Source: Acidobacteriaceae bacterium KBS 83 (GTDB lineage: Bacteria > Acidobacteriota > Terriglobia > Terriglobales > Acidobacteriaceae). Taken from it: a stretch of 64,000 nt of DNA. Both the position numbers and the translations under genes were made by a program. Location: the NCBI GenBank assembly GCA_000381585.1, contig KB906738.1, positions 248,001 to 312,000 on the forward strand, in the 5' to 3' direction. This document shows, one piece after another, positions 51,164-59,935 of this stretch (the stretch's first letter is position 1; each line of letters begins with the position of its first letter). The notes below the pieces were generated by a model. The model was not told where the DNA came from and did not search any database. It worked only from the letters and a program-made list of their open reading frames with translations.

Positions 51164-51455
51164 TGTGATCTCTCCTCGGTTGCTTTTGGATTGGCCAGCC
51201 CCGGCTTAGACTGGACTCTGCGTGAAGAAACCCGCTCCACTCCGTCGATGTTTCGCGCAACCTTTTGCCAAAGTGACGGTCGTAATCAGATGCGCTTGGA
51301 AAGATGGGCATCCGTCACGTGCGCCGGGGGCTTCGCGTCGGCATATCCTTGACATGGCGACAGGTTGCAAAGCAAACTGCCGAAACACGCGCTACTGCAC
51401 GCCACCGGGCTCTGCGACAGCATCCGAGGGCATAGAGGACATAAGAGGAGTGAGA

Positions 51456-51884
51456 GTGACCGGATCCAAGGCAAGCCGAATTACTTATACGCTCGATTCC
51501 TCCCTCGACAGCGTGAACCGCGTTGAGCAGACCGCCGAACAGGTGGCACAGAAAGCCGGATTTGATGATGACGAGGTCTTCCGGGTCTCCATGGCAGCAC
51601 GCGAAGCCGCGGTTAACGCCGTGCTTCACGGAAATGCATACAGTCCGGACAAGCGCATCACCGCATCCTTTGAGACGACGCCCAAATCACTCGTCATCCG
51701 TATCGCCGACCAGGGCCCCGGCCTCGATCCAGCAACCCTCCCCGATCCCCTAGCACCCGACAATCTGCTGCGCGGCTCCGGCCGCGGTATCTTTCTCATC
51801 CGCTCGTTCATGGATGAGGTAGAGTTTCGTATGCTCAACCCCGGTACTGAGCTCACCCTTATCAAGCACCTTGTAAGTGCCTAA
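51456..51884 (+). CDS. RsbW/SpoIIAB-type serine kinase (anti-sigma factor)
   Basis: 142 residues from a GTG with AGAGGAG five bases upstream (a GTG two codons earlier is also possible). The GHKL ATPase N-box is [14 protein letters not shown], the G1 box [11 protein letters not shown], and [17 protein letters not shown] closes the ATP lid. Such kinases bind a sigma factor and phosphorylate a STAS antagonist. The gene is 32 bp upstream of the STAS protein gene, the classic antagonist-kinase pairing in reversed order. Confidence 0.88.
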   Translation: MTGSKASRITYTLDSSLDSVNRVEQTAEQVAQKAGFDDDEVFRVSMAAREAAVNAVLHGNAYSPDKRITASFETTPKSLVIRIADQGPGLDPATLPDPLAPDNLLRGSGRGIFLIRSFMDEVEFRMLNPGTELTLIKHLVSA

Positions 51885-51916
51885 CCCGTCGCAGTCATCC
51901 TCAGGAGGATCTCTCA

Positions 51917-52267
51917 GTGAGCAGCGTTAAAATCTCGACTCGTCAGGTCGACGGTGTCACCATTTTGGACATGAGCGGCCGTATCACCCTGGGCGAAGGC
52001 AGCGTCCAACTTCGTGATGCCGTGCGCGACCTGCTGGCCAAAAGCCAGAAACACATCCTGCTCAACCTAGGCGATGTCACCTACATCGATAGCTCCGGCA
52101 TCGGTGAGCTGGTCAGCGCATTCACCACAGCCAAAAACCAGGGCGGCGAACTGAAGCTCTTGAACCTTACTCGCAAGGTTCACGATCTGCTCCAGATCAC
52201 CAAGCTCTACACCGTCTTCGACGTGAAGGACGACGAGGCCAGTGCCATCGGCGCCTTCAAAAAGTAA
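51917..52267 (+). CDS. STAS-domain anti-sigma factor antagonist (RsbV/SpoIIAA type)
   Basis: 116 residues from a GTG preceded by CAGGAGGA. The phosphorylation region [13 protein letters not shown] carries S59/S60. In the dephosphorylated form such proteins capture the RsbW-type kinase, freeing a sigma factor. With the kinase just upstream and a GAF-SpoIIE phosphatase at 24.8 kb the three parts of a partner switch are in the window. No sigma factor gene is adjacent. A strong terminator follows. Confidence 0.92.
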   Translation: MSSVKISTRQVDGVTILDMSGRITLGEGSVQLRDAVRDLLAKSQKHILLNLGDVTYIDSSGIGELVSAFTTAKNQGGELKLLNLTRKVHDLLQITKLYTVFDVKDDEASAIGAFKK

Positions 52268-52283
52268 CGACTCATCGCACCAG

Positions 52284-52322
52284 ACGCAGAGAGGCTGCCC
52301 ACCATGGGCAGCCTCTCTGCGT
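52284..52322 (+). terminator. Strong hairpin terminator after the STAS gene
   Basis: An 18-bp perfect stem (52284-52301 with 52305-52322, core GCAGAGAGGCTGCCCA) with a CCA loop, followed by a weak T-rich stretch (TTACGTTT). It lies 16 bp after the STAS stop and just before the convergent ridA end. Confidence 0.8.
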
Positions 52323-52378
52323 TTACGTTTCCTGAGGTTTACGCTTCCCGAACGCTTCTTTCCCCGAACTGCGATTGA

Positions 52379-52762
52379 TTATTCGACAACTGCGATCGCA
52401 TCAATCGAGAACAGCAGCCCCTTGGGAAGAGCGACAACGGGCGTCGATCGTACCGGCGGGGATCCCGGAAAGAATTCCGTGAACAGTTCGTTCAGCTTTG
52501 AAAAAGCATCGGCGTCTGCGACAAAGCAAGTGACCTTTACTACCCGGTGCAAACCAGTCCCCGCGTCCTCAAGCACCGCGCGCAGATTGGCGAAGGCCTG
52601 ACGAGCTTGCGCTTCGAATGTTGGGCCAGCCGACAGGCCAGTCGCCGGATCTATGCCCGCCTGACCGGCGGTGAAGACGAAATTGCCTGCTCGCACAGCT
52701 TGCGAGTAGGGACCAAGTCGCGGAACACGCCTGCTGGTGATGATTTCCTCTGGCAGTGCCAT
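52379..52762 (-). CDS. RidA family enamine/imine deaminase
   Basis: 127 residues from the ATG at 52762. The family pattern is clear: GPYSQAVRAGNFVFTAGQ, and the substrate-binding Arg in PPVRSTPVVALPKG. RidA proteins hydrolyse reactive enamines such as 2-aminoacrylate released by PLP enzymes. It starts 11 bp after the lemA stop and belongs to the TPM-lemA-ridA transcript. Confidence 0.92.
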   Translation of the reverse strand: MALPEEIITSRRVPRLGPYSQAVRAGNFVFTAGQAGIDPATGLSAGPTFEAQARQAFANLRAVLEDAGTGLHRVVKVTCFVADADAFSKLNELFTEFFPGSPPVRSTPVVALPKGLLFSIDAIAVVE

Positions 52763-52773
52763 CACTACCCCCG

Positions 52774-53340
52774 TTAGAACTTCACCGCGGGCGCTGTCCG
52801 CGATGCCTCGCTCGCTTGGAAGTACGCATTGTTCGTGTGAAACCCTGCAATCCCTGCCCACAGGCTGTTCGGGAATTGCCCGATGAACGTGTTGTAGTCT
52901 CGCAGCTTCTCGTTGTATCGCCGCCGCGCCACCTGGATGCGGTTCTCCGTCCCCTCCAGTTGGTCCTGTAACGAGAGGAAGTTCTGGTTCGCCTTTAAAT
53001 CTGGATACGCCTCGGAGAGCGCCAGCAGCCGGCCCAACGCGGAATCCAATTGTCCGTTGGCCTGCATCTTGCCTTCCGGCGTCTTCGCGTTCAGGAGGCC
53101 GGCGCGCGCGTTCGCGATGTCCGCAAAAACCGTCTCCTCATGCTTCGCGTAGCCCTTCACCGTCTCCACCAGGTTCGGGATCAGGTCAGCGCGCCGCTGC
53201 AGCGTGGTATCGATGTCCGACCATGACGCCTTCACATCCGCGTCCTTGGCCACCATCTGGTTCTTCGAGCTCACATAGCTGCCGCCCACCAGCAGCAACA
53301 CCACGACCAGCACCACCCCGCCAACCAGTAAAGCCTTCAT
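52774..53340 (-). CDS. lemA: LemA family membrane protein
   Basis: 188 residues from the ATG at 53340, preceded by GAGGGAGCG. One N-terminal membrane helix (LLVGGVVLVVVLLLVGGSYV) is followed by a helical coiled domain containing the LemA signature RRADLIPNLVETVKGYAKHE and NAYFQASE. The role is unclear; lemA genes often occur beside TPM-domain genes, as here (39-bp gap). Confidence 0.92.
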   Translation of the reverse strand: MKALLVGGVVLVVVLLLVGGSYVSSKNQMVAKDADVKASWSDIDTTLQRRADLIPNLVETVKGYAKHEETVFADIANARAGLLNAKTPEGKMQANGQLDSALGRLLALSEAYPDLKANQNFLSLQDQLEGTENRIQVARRRYNEKLRDYNTFIGQFPNSLWAGIAGFHTNNAYFQASEASRTAPAVKF

Positions 53341-53379
53341 CGTTCTCGCTCCCTCGCTCAATCCGAATCCAAATTTGCA

Positions 53380-54156
53380 CTAAAACGAAGCGCCGCCGCC
53401 ACCCGAGTCGCCTCCACCGCCACCGCTGAATCCGCCACCGCCTCCACCACCTCCGCCCCAACCGCCGCCTCCACCCCAACCTCCGCCGCCGCCCCAGTAG
53501 CCGCCATAGTATCCACCCCCACGTCGGCCGCGGCCACCAAAGATCCTCGAAATCAACAGGAAGATGGCAATGACCACCAGCCATCCGATGATCGAGCCCG
53601 GCGAATGCTCCCGCTCGACCGGCTCCGGAGGCAGCTCCTTGGTGTTGTCGATTGAAACCTTCGCGTCCGTCGCAATGAGACCAGCGAGTTGCTCGCTACC
53701 GTCGGTCACGGCCGTGTTGAAATCATTTGCCAGGATCGCCGGCCGCAGCCCGCGCCCGATGCGGCCAGAGATGCTGTCGGTCACCACTCCTTCGAGTCCC
53801 AGCCCGACCTCGATCCGGCCCCGGTGGTCTTCCGTCACCAGCAGCAGCAGAATGCCACGGTTTGTCGCCTTGTCTCCAATTCCCCATTTATGAAACAGGT
53901 CGTTGGCAAACTCCTCGATCGGCTCCTCCTCGAGCGTCTTGATCGTCACGATAAAGAGCTGCGCCTTCGCCCGCTGCTCCAACTGCAAACACAGAGCATT
54001 CGTCTGATCGGTAGTCTCGGGCGACAGGACGTGCGCGAAATCGCTGACGTAGTTCGAAGGTGGCGGCAGTTTCGCGACCTGCTCCGCCCGCAATCCGCAC
54101 CAGCAGGCAAGCAGCACCAGGAACAACATCAGCAGTCGATAGCAGCGAGGGAGCAT
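53380..54156 (-). CDS. TPM-domain (YgcG-type) membrane protein with Gly-rich tail
   Basis: 258 residues from the ATG at 54156. A signal segment (LLMLFLVLLACWCGL) leads to a TPM domain (about 30-160: NYVSDFAHVLSPETTDQTNA; KWGIGDKATNRGILLLL; RGRIEVGLGLEG). Then come a membrane helix (IIGWLVVIAIFLLISRIFG) and a tail of Gly, Trp and Ser. The TPM domain is thought to bind metal or act as a phosphatase; the Gly-rich tail is typical. First gene of TPM-lemA-ridA. Confidence 0.92.
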   Translation of the reverse strand: MLPRCYRLLMLFLVLLACWCGLRAEQVAKLPPPSNYVSDFAHVLSPETTDQTNALCLQLEQRAKAQLFIVTIKTLEEEPIEEFANDLFHKWGIGDKATNRGILLLLVTEDHRGRIEVGLGLEGVVTDSISGRIGRGLRPAILANDFNTAVTDGSEQLAGLIATDAKVSIDNTKELPPEPVEREHSPGSIIGWLVVIAIFLLISRIFGGRGRRGGGYYGGYWGGGGGWGGGGGWGGGGGGGGGFSGGGGGDSGGGGASF

Positions 54157-54323
54157 CGTGTTCAATTCTAGAGTGAATTGACTAGCGCCGCTCCCATTTG
54201 CTTCTGCGACAGACACTTTCTTGCCCGATCGCGACGTCCCGGATCGTAACGCAAAGTGCCGCTCCATCGAGGCGCCCGATGAAATGGCAGGGCCGGACTC
54301 GTTATCCGTAACTAGCAATGCAA

Positions 54324-54345
54324 ACAGGGCGCTAACGCGCCCTGT
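54324..54345. terminator. Hairpin terminator candidate between DUF4142 and TPM genes
   Basis: ACAGGGCGC (54324-54332) pairs with GCGCCCTGT (54337-54345) around TAAC. On the minus strand a short T-rich stretch follows. It lies 38 bp after the stop of the DUF4142 gene. Confidence 0.6.
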
Positions 54346-54383
54346 CTCTTCGTTTCCCTGCTGGTACGGGATCTACCGTCAGG

Positions 54384-54971
54384 CTAGCTCTTCGCCTTGC
54401 CTTTGGAATCCGCAATCTGCTGGATCTGTTGCTGGTGGCTCTCAATCATTTGAAGGTCCTGTGTCACCATCTCCTTCAGTTGCGGGCTTGTCGTGTTCTT
54501 TGCCTCTTCCTTGAACGCCTTGTCGTCTTCCTTGTGAGCCTTCACCATCTCTTTGATATAAGCCTGATCGAAAGCGGGACCCGAGAGCGTCTTCAACTTC
54601 TCGATGCTCTTCAACGCGCCTTTGGACGGCGCGTCTGGCACCGGAATATTCAGACCCTGTACAGCCTGTTTGAAGTCGTCGAGCATCTTTCCGTGATCTT
54701 CCGTCATTTGCATGGCAAAATGGCGCACCTGTTCGTCGGTGCTCTTTTCGAGGGCCAGCCGTCCCATCTGAATCTCTGCGATATTCGATTCCATCGCCTT
54801 TTCGAGAAATTTCTGGTCCGCCGACGGCCCGCTGGCCATGTCGTTTTTAGGCTCCTGATTCGGACCCATTTGCTGGGTCGCCTGTCCCCCGGCCCCATGC
54901 ATCTGTGCGAATGCGGCACCCCAAGCCAGCACCCCAAGCAGCGCAACACCAGCCATTCGGTTGATCTTCAT
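54384..54971 (-). CDS. DUF4142 secreted protein (second of a pair)
   Basis: 195 residues from the ATG at 54971; GGAGG lies nine bases before it but directly abuts the in-frame ATG at 54980, so the shorter form is chosen. A signal peptide (INRMAGVALLGVLAWGAAFA) precedes a DUF4142 domain (about 50-190) of long helices, with FLEKAMESNIAEIQMGRLAL, HFAMQMTEDHGKML and QMIESHQQQIQQI. The fold is a ferritin-like helical bundle; function unknown. A paralog lies upstream. Confidence 0.9.
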   Translation of the reverse strand: MKINRMAGVALLGVLAWGAAFAQMHGAGGQATQQMGPNQEPKNDMASGPSADQKFLEKAMESNIAEIQMGRLALEKSTDEQVRHFAMQMTEDHGKMLDDFKQAVQGLNIPVPDAPSKGALKSIEKLKTLSGPAFDQAYIKEMVKAHKEDDKAFKEEAKNTTSPQLKEMVTQDLQMIESHQQQIQQIADSKGKAKS

Positions 54972-55136
54972 TTTCGCCATCCTCCATCTCGCTTAGACCG
55001 TCGCCAAAACGCCTTGGAGCGCACAGCCTCGGCGCTTCCGAACATTAGCATGAGTGGGGCCGATCGTAGCGCCTGCCAAAAGGAAAGGGGCGACGAGACG
55101 CGCCCCCAAATCTGTTCTTACCGAAAACTCCTGCGA

Positions 55137-55778
55137 TTACATCTTTGCCTTCTCGGTTCCCTTTGTCTGCGCGATCTGCTGGATCTGCTGTAGGTGGCTC
55201 TCGATGATCTGGTCAGACTGCATCGCCAGCTGCTTCAGTTGCGGGTTCTGCGTCGACTGCGCTTCCTGCTTGAACTCGCTGGCGTCGCTCTTGTGGTCCT
55301 TCACCATGTCCTTGATGTACGCCTGGTCAAAGGCATCACCAGACAGAGCCTGCATCTTGTCGATCTTCTTCTTCTGCCCTTTGGAGGGGCCATCGGGCAC
55401 CTTCACGCCCAATTGCTCGGCAACCGGCTTCAGCTGGTCCACCATCTTGCTGTGGTCATCCACCATGCGCTGTGCAAACTGTTTCACCTGATCGTCGCTG
55501 CTCTTCTGCAAGGCCAGCTTGCCCATCTCCACCTCGGCCATGCTTCCTTCCAGCGCCTTCTTCACAAACACCTTATCCATGTCAGGGCCGGCTGCCGCCA
55601 TCTGCTGGGTCTGCTGTTGTTGCTGCTGCTCCATACCCCCCGAAGGAGGAGGACTGCTGGCGCCCGGTTGTTGCATCTGCCCGCCACCGCCCGCGCTGCC
55701 GCCCGGCGCTTGCGCAAACATCGGGCTACAACACAGCGCCGCAGCCACCGCCAGATTCCACATTCGTATTCCCTTCAT
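55137..55778 (-). CDS. DUF4142 secreted protein (first of a pair)
   Basis: 213 residues. A signal peptide (RMWNLAVAAALCCSPMFAQ) is followed by a low-complexity Gly/Pro/Gln linker and a DUF4142 helical domain (about 65-205) closely similar to its neighbour (FVKKALEGSMAEVEMGKLAL; QRMVDDHSKMVDQL). GAGGAG precedes the ATG. The tandem arose by duplication; the linker differs. A periplasmic stress or envelope role is possible but unproven. Confidence 0.9.
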   Translation of the reverse strand: MKGIRMWNLAVAAALCCSPMFAQAPGGSAGGGGQMQQPGASSPPPSGGMEQQQQQQTQQMAAAGPDMDKVFVKKALEGSMAEVEMGKLALQKSSDDQVKQFAQRMVDDHSKMVDQLKPVAEQLGVKVPDGPSKGQKKKIDKMQALSGDAFDQAYIKDMVKDHKSDASEFKQEAQSTQNPQLKQLAMQSDQIIESHLQQIQQIAQTKGTEKAKM

Positions 55779-56019
55779 TGCTCAATCTCCTCGCCCTAGA
55801 TTTCTCGAGACAATGCAACGCGCGAACTCCATTCGTTCGCGCCAACTGCAAGGGGACAGTAGTCTCTCATTTAACTAAGTAGCCACCACAGCGTCCGCCG
55901 TTGCCCTCGGCGCGCAAGCCCCGCGACGTGCCACCCGGTTATCGAATTTTTCTGTCTTCCGTGAGGCAACCAATTTCCCCGCTGCTGCGCCGTATTCTCG
56001 TCGCAGATATCCTGAACTC

Positions 56020-58092
56020 ATGCCCCAGACGGTCATCTCCCAGACGCCCCTTCCTCCCGTCGCGCGCCGCGAGCCGCTCACCCACTCCCTCCACGGACAA
56101 ACCCTCCACGACGACTACGCATGGCTGCGCAACAAGGACTCCGAGGAGGTCACCACCTACCTCAAAGCCGAGAACGCCTACGCCGAGGCTTGGATGGCTC
56201 CAACCAAGCCGCTCCAGGAAACTCTCTATCGCGAAATGCTCAGCCACATCAAGGAGACCGACGAGTCCTACCCCTACCACTACGCCGGCTACTACTACTA
56301 TTCGCGTACCGTCGAAGGCTCGCAGTACACCATCTACTGCCGTCGCAAGGGCTCCATGGAAGCCGCGGAAGAGATCATCCTTGATGGCAACGAACTGGCG
56401 AAAGGCCATCCCTTCATGGCGCTCGGCGCCTTTGCCATCTCGGAAGATCAGAACCTGCTCGCCTACTCGGTCGACCACACCGGCTTCCGGCAGTACACCC
56501 TGCACATCAAAGATCTCCGCACCAGCGAGACCCTCCCCGATACTGCAGAGCGCGTCGGCTCCATCGTCTGGGCCAACGACAACACCACCCTCTTCTACTC
56601 CGTCGAGGACGAAGAAACCAAGCGCCAGCACAGGCTCTATCGCCACACACTGGGCCAGCCGCAAGCGGCAGACACGCTCGTCTTCGAAGAGCCGGACGAG
56701 CGCTTCAACCTCGGCGCCGGCAAGACCCGCGATCTGAAGTTCATCCTGCTTGAGATCGGCAGCCACACCACCAGCGAGTCCCACTACATCCCCGCATCCA
56801 ATCCCACCGCCGCCTGGACATTGATCGAGCCGCGCCGCGACAACATCGAGTACTACGCCGACCACCGCGACGGCCTCTTCTACATCCGCGCCAACGACAC
56901 CGGCCGCAACTTCCGTCTCGTCACCGCGCCGGTCAACCAGCCTGCAAGCAAGAACTGGCGTGAGCTGATTGCCCACCGCGACGACGTCATGCTCGAGGAC
57001 GTGGACCTCTTCGCCACCTTCGCCGCCATAGGCACGCGCTCAAACGGTCTGCCCCACATCGAGATCGCACCTTTTGCGGAAGCCGGCGCATTCGGCCGCG
57101 CACGCGAGATCGCGCTACCCGAGCCGGTCTACTCCGTGCACGGCGGCACCAATCCCAACTTCGCCACCACAAGCTACCGCTACGGTTACCAATCGCTGGT
57201 CACGCCGGCATCTGTCTACGAGCTCGACATCGCCAGCCACGAATCTATTCTGCGCAAGCAGCAGGAGGTGCCTGGCGGCTTCGACCGCACCCTCTATGCA
57301 TCGGAGCGCGTCTTCGCCACCGCCGAAGATGGGACGCGAGTCCCCGTCTCCATCGTTTACCGCCGCGACAGGAAGACGACCGCCAATCCCCTGCACGTTT
57401 ACGCCTACGGTTCCTACGGCTATTCATTGCCGGTCGGTTTCAACGGTAATCGCCTCAGCCTGCTCGACCGTGGCGTTGTGATGGCCTTCGCCCATATCCG
57501 CGGCGGCGGGGATATGGGCAAACCCTGGCATGACGCTGGCCGCCTCATGCAGAAGCGCAATACCTTCACCGACTTCATCGCTGCCGTGGAACACCTCACC
57601 CGCAACGGATATGGTGATCCGGCGCGCATCTCCATTGAAGGCGGCAGCGCTGGCGGCCTGCTCATGGGCGCTGTCACCAATCTGCGACCCGACTTATTCC
57701 GCGCGGTCATCTCCCACGTCCCCTTCGTGGACGTGATGAACACGATGCTCGACGCTTCGCTGCCGCTCACCGTTCCCGAGTACGAGGAGTGGGGCAATCC
57801 GAACGAGCCGGCCGCCTTCGCGTACATGCTCAGCTATTCGCCGTATGACAACCTGAAGTCTGGCACCTACCCAGCCATCCTGGTCAAAACCTCGCTCAAC
57901 GACAGTCAGGTCATGTACTGGGAGCCCGCGAAGTATGTCGCGAAGCTGCGCACTCTCAAGCACGATCAGAATCCGCTCTTGCTCTACACCAATATGGCAG
58001 CGGGACACGGCGGAGCCTCCGGCCGCTACGACTACCTGCGAGAGATCGCCTTCGACTACGCCTTCATCCTGCGCACACTAGGCGCGGAGTAG
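56020..58092 (+). CDS. Prolyl oligopeptidase family serine peptidase (oligopeptidase B-like, S9A)
   Basis: 690 residues. An N-terminal seven-bladed propeller (about 75-410) precedes an alpha/beta hydrolase domain. The catalytic triad reads S543 in IEGGSAGGLLMG, D628 in KTSLNDSQVMYWEP and H663 in AAGHGGASGRYD. The conserved GGGDMGKPWHDAGR segment is typical of oligopeptidase B, which cleaves after basic residues in short peptides. No signal peptide is present, so it acts in the cytoplasm. It is monocistronic. Confidence 0.95.
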   Translation: MPQTVISQTPLPPVARREPLTHSLHGQTLHDDYAWLRNKDSEEVTTYLKAENAYAEAWMAPTKPLQETLYREMLSHIKETDESYPYHYAGYYYYSRTVEGSQYTIYCRRKGSMEAAEEIILDGNELAKGHPFMALGAFAISEDQNLLAYSVDHTGFRQYTLHIKDLRTSETLPDTAERVGSIVWANDNTTLFYSVEDEETKRQHRLYRHTLGQPQAADTLVFEEPDERFNLGAGKTRDLKFILLEIGSHTTSESHYIPASNPTAAWTLIEPRRDNIEYYADHRDGLFYIRANDTGRNFRLVTAPVNQPASKNWRELIAHRDDVMLEDVDLFATFAAIGTRSNGLPHIEIAPFAEAGAFGRAREIALPEPVYSVHGGTNPNFATTSYRYGYQSLVTPASVYELDIASHESILRKQQEVPGGFDRTLYASERVFATAEDGTRVPVSIVYRRDRKTTANPLHVYAYGSYGYSLPVGFNGNRLSLLDRGVVMAFAHIRGGGDMGKPWHDAGRLMQKRNTFTDFIAAVEHLTRNGYGDPARISIEGGSAGGLLMGAVTNLRPDLFRAVISHVPFVDVMNTMLDASLPLTVPEYEEWGNPNEPAAFAYMLSYSPYDNLKSGTYPAILVKTSLNDSQVMYWEPAKYVAKLRTLKHDQNPLLLYTNMAAGHGGASGRYDYLREIAFDYAFILRTLGAE

Positions 58093-58122
58093 AGCGCAAA
58101 TAACTCAGACCAAAACAGAAAA

Positions 58123-58146
58123 GGCAGAGGCTCTCTGCCCTGCCTT
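58123..58146 (+). terminator. Hairpin terminator candidate after the S9 peptidase gene
   Basis: GGCAGAG (58123-58129) pairs with CTCTGCC (58133-58139), followed by CTGCCTTT. It lies 31 bp after the peptidase stop codon and may also serve the convergent lipoprotein gene. Confidence 0.55.
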
Positions 58147-58187
58147 TGTCTCTAATAATCGTCCGCAGTTTTGTTGCCGGGTACGTT

Positions 58188-59741
58188 CTACTGCGTCGCC
58201 GTCGGACAATACGGCGAAGGATCGCGCACCGGGTTGCACGGAATACCCTGCCCCGCGGCACCGCTCACCACAATGCTGTTGAATTGGCCGTTCCTGTTGC
58301 CCGGCGGCGAGTTGCTCGGGCCGCCCGCCGTTTCTGTCGTCGACCGCAACGCCATCCCGAAGCTCTGCAGGAAGATATTCGCTGATACCTGGTCCGTATC
58401 CGTGCGGATCGCCGTGATGTACTGGCTGTCTTTCGAGAGCACATACACCGTACCCGTGCCGATCCCGGATATCGACGCCAGCGCGTCCGGATGCGCGCCA
58501 CCATAGACGGGAATCGTACCCGTAACGACGAAGCTCTTGAGGTCCACCACTGACACCGTACCGTCGGTCTGGTTCGCCACATAGGCACGCGAGCCATCCT
58601 GGAGCACCGTCACCGCAACCGGTCCCTTGCCCACGCGGATCGTGTGCGTCTGGCCAAAGGTTGGGCCGTCGTTTCCGTAAATGTCCAGCCCTACGCTGAT
58701 CACCGTCACCGTATTCGAGTCATAGTTCGCCGTCACCAGCAATCCGGCCGGCTGATAGAGCGCCGCCTGCACCGGCCCGAGTCCCGGCACCGACCCTGTG
58801 CCCAGCGAGAGCGTCGGATGCAGCGAGTCGATCGCGTTCTGCTGCACGTTGATGACGGTCACGTTGTTGCTCCCCCGATTCAGGATGAACGCGCGGTTGT
58901 TATCACCCGACATGATTCCAAAGACCGGGCAGATTCCCACAGGTAAGTACGCATCGACGGTGTTCACCGTCGTCTCCAGCGACGCTATTTCCCCGGGTGT
59001 GGTTACGGAACCAGGCGTATTGCACGCATTGATGGGCAGCGCCACCGACGCGCCCGTGCCGCTGGTCGCTCTCGACTGTCCCTGGCTGATGGCGTAAACC
59101 CGGCTCGAGAGTGGTGTTCCGGCGAACTGCACCGGGTTCGGCGCAATCGGAATCTCCTGTTGCAACGCCGGCGCCGTGGCCACAGAGCCGGCGGTCGCCG
59201 GAGGCACCTGCAGTGTCAGCACCGCAAGCGCGGCATTCACCGCCGCCGGAGTCGTCGGCGACAGTGGACTGTACGGCTCCAGGAGATAAATGTCGTTGGT
59301 GCCCACGAAAATTCCTGTCGGATTCGATCCCCCGGTCAACGTGGAATTCGTCACGTGGGAGGTCTGCAACCCGAAGCTCGTGCTCACTGTCGTCGGCGGG
59401 GAGGTCGGATAGGCATCGAGCGTCACATCCGTGTTGCCGTTGCTGTTCAGGCTGTAGCCGGTGCTCCCGCTGCTGTTCAAAGCGAACGAGAAGACGCCGT
59501 TGCCCAGCGTTGCCTGCGCCACGATCGTATCCCCCGGTCCATTGATCAACGTGGCCAGTCCGCTGGTGGCGGGGCTGTTCACCGACAGCACGATGAAGTT
59601 GGCGTTGGGATTTTGTGACGCGGGGCCAGTCGGATTTACCGGCGTAACGACAGGACGATATTCGGCACCACAACCGCTTAGCAGGCCCAACAGGCCCACG
59701 GCTGCAAGCCACGGGGCCACGGCCCCTGCTCGACTCAGCAC
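58188..59741 (-). CDS. YncE-like beta-propeller lipoprotein
   Basis: 517 residues from a GTG with GAGG upstream. The lipobox is LLSGC, with the cysteine at about residue 24. A Pro/Asn-rich linker is followed by beta-propeller repeats with the YVTN/YncE pattern (RAFILNRGSNNVTVINVQQN; LLVTANYDSNTVTVISVG; RAYVANQTDGTVSVVDLKSF; TVYVLSKDSQYITAIRTDTD). It should be anchored in the outer or inner membrane facing the periplasm. The ligand is unknown. Confidence 0.85.
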   Translation of the reverse strand: MLSRAGAVAPWLAAVGLLGLLSGCGAEYRPVVTPVNPTGPASQNPNANFIVLSVNSPATSGLATLINGPGDTIVAQATLGNGVFSFALNSSGSTGYSLNSNGNTDVTLDAYPTSPPTTVSTSFGLQTSHVTNSTLTGGSNPTGIFVGTNDIYLLEPYSPLSPTTPAAVNAALAVLTLQVPPATAGSVATAPALQQEIPIAPNPVQFAGTPLSSRVYAISQGQSRATSGTGASVALPINACNTPGSVTTPGEIASLETTVNTVDAYLPVGICPVFGIMSGDNNRAFILNRGSNNVTVINVQQNAIDSLHPTLSLGTGSVPGLGPVQAALYQPAGLLVTANYDSNTVTVISVGLDIYGNDGPTFGQTHTIRVGKGPVAVTVLQDGSRAYVANQTDGTVSVVDLKSFVVTGTIPVYGGAHPDALASISGIGTGTVYVLSKDSQYITAIRTDTDQVSANIFLQSFGMALRSTTETAGGPSNSPPGNRNGQFNSIVVSGAAGQGIPCNPVRDPSPYCPTATQ

Positions 59742-59876
59742 TCGCTTCTACCTCATCTACAACAGATTCTTCGAGATTCTTCTCTGGGATTGTAAATCAG
59801 CGCACGTCCGAGTGAACGAAACGACAGCCGTGCCGCTGCTGGCGTGTCGCAGAAATCAATGGCACAAGTTGTCATC

Positions 59877-59935
59877 CGGACCGAAGCGAACCCCACGAAA
59901 CGCGCGAAAGGCGCATCTGCCTGCATGGCAAATGC
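59877..59935 (-). repeat. Dispersed intergenic repeat, copy R2, abutting a stop codon
   Basis: Plus-strand blocks AGCGAACCCCAC, CGCGCGAAAGGCGC and ATCTGCCTGCATGGCAAAT match R1 closely; between AAAGGCGC and CAAAT only about three differences are seen over 27 bp. The 5' half is diverged. The copy ends two bases before the stop codon (59936-59938) of the GNAT gene. Confidence 0.7.

Noticed and set aside
53400-53500. Tandem DNA repeat
   Set aside because: The repetitive look comes from the codons of the Gly-rich tail of the TPM protein.
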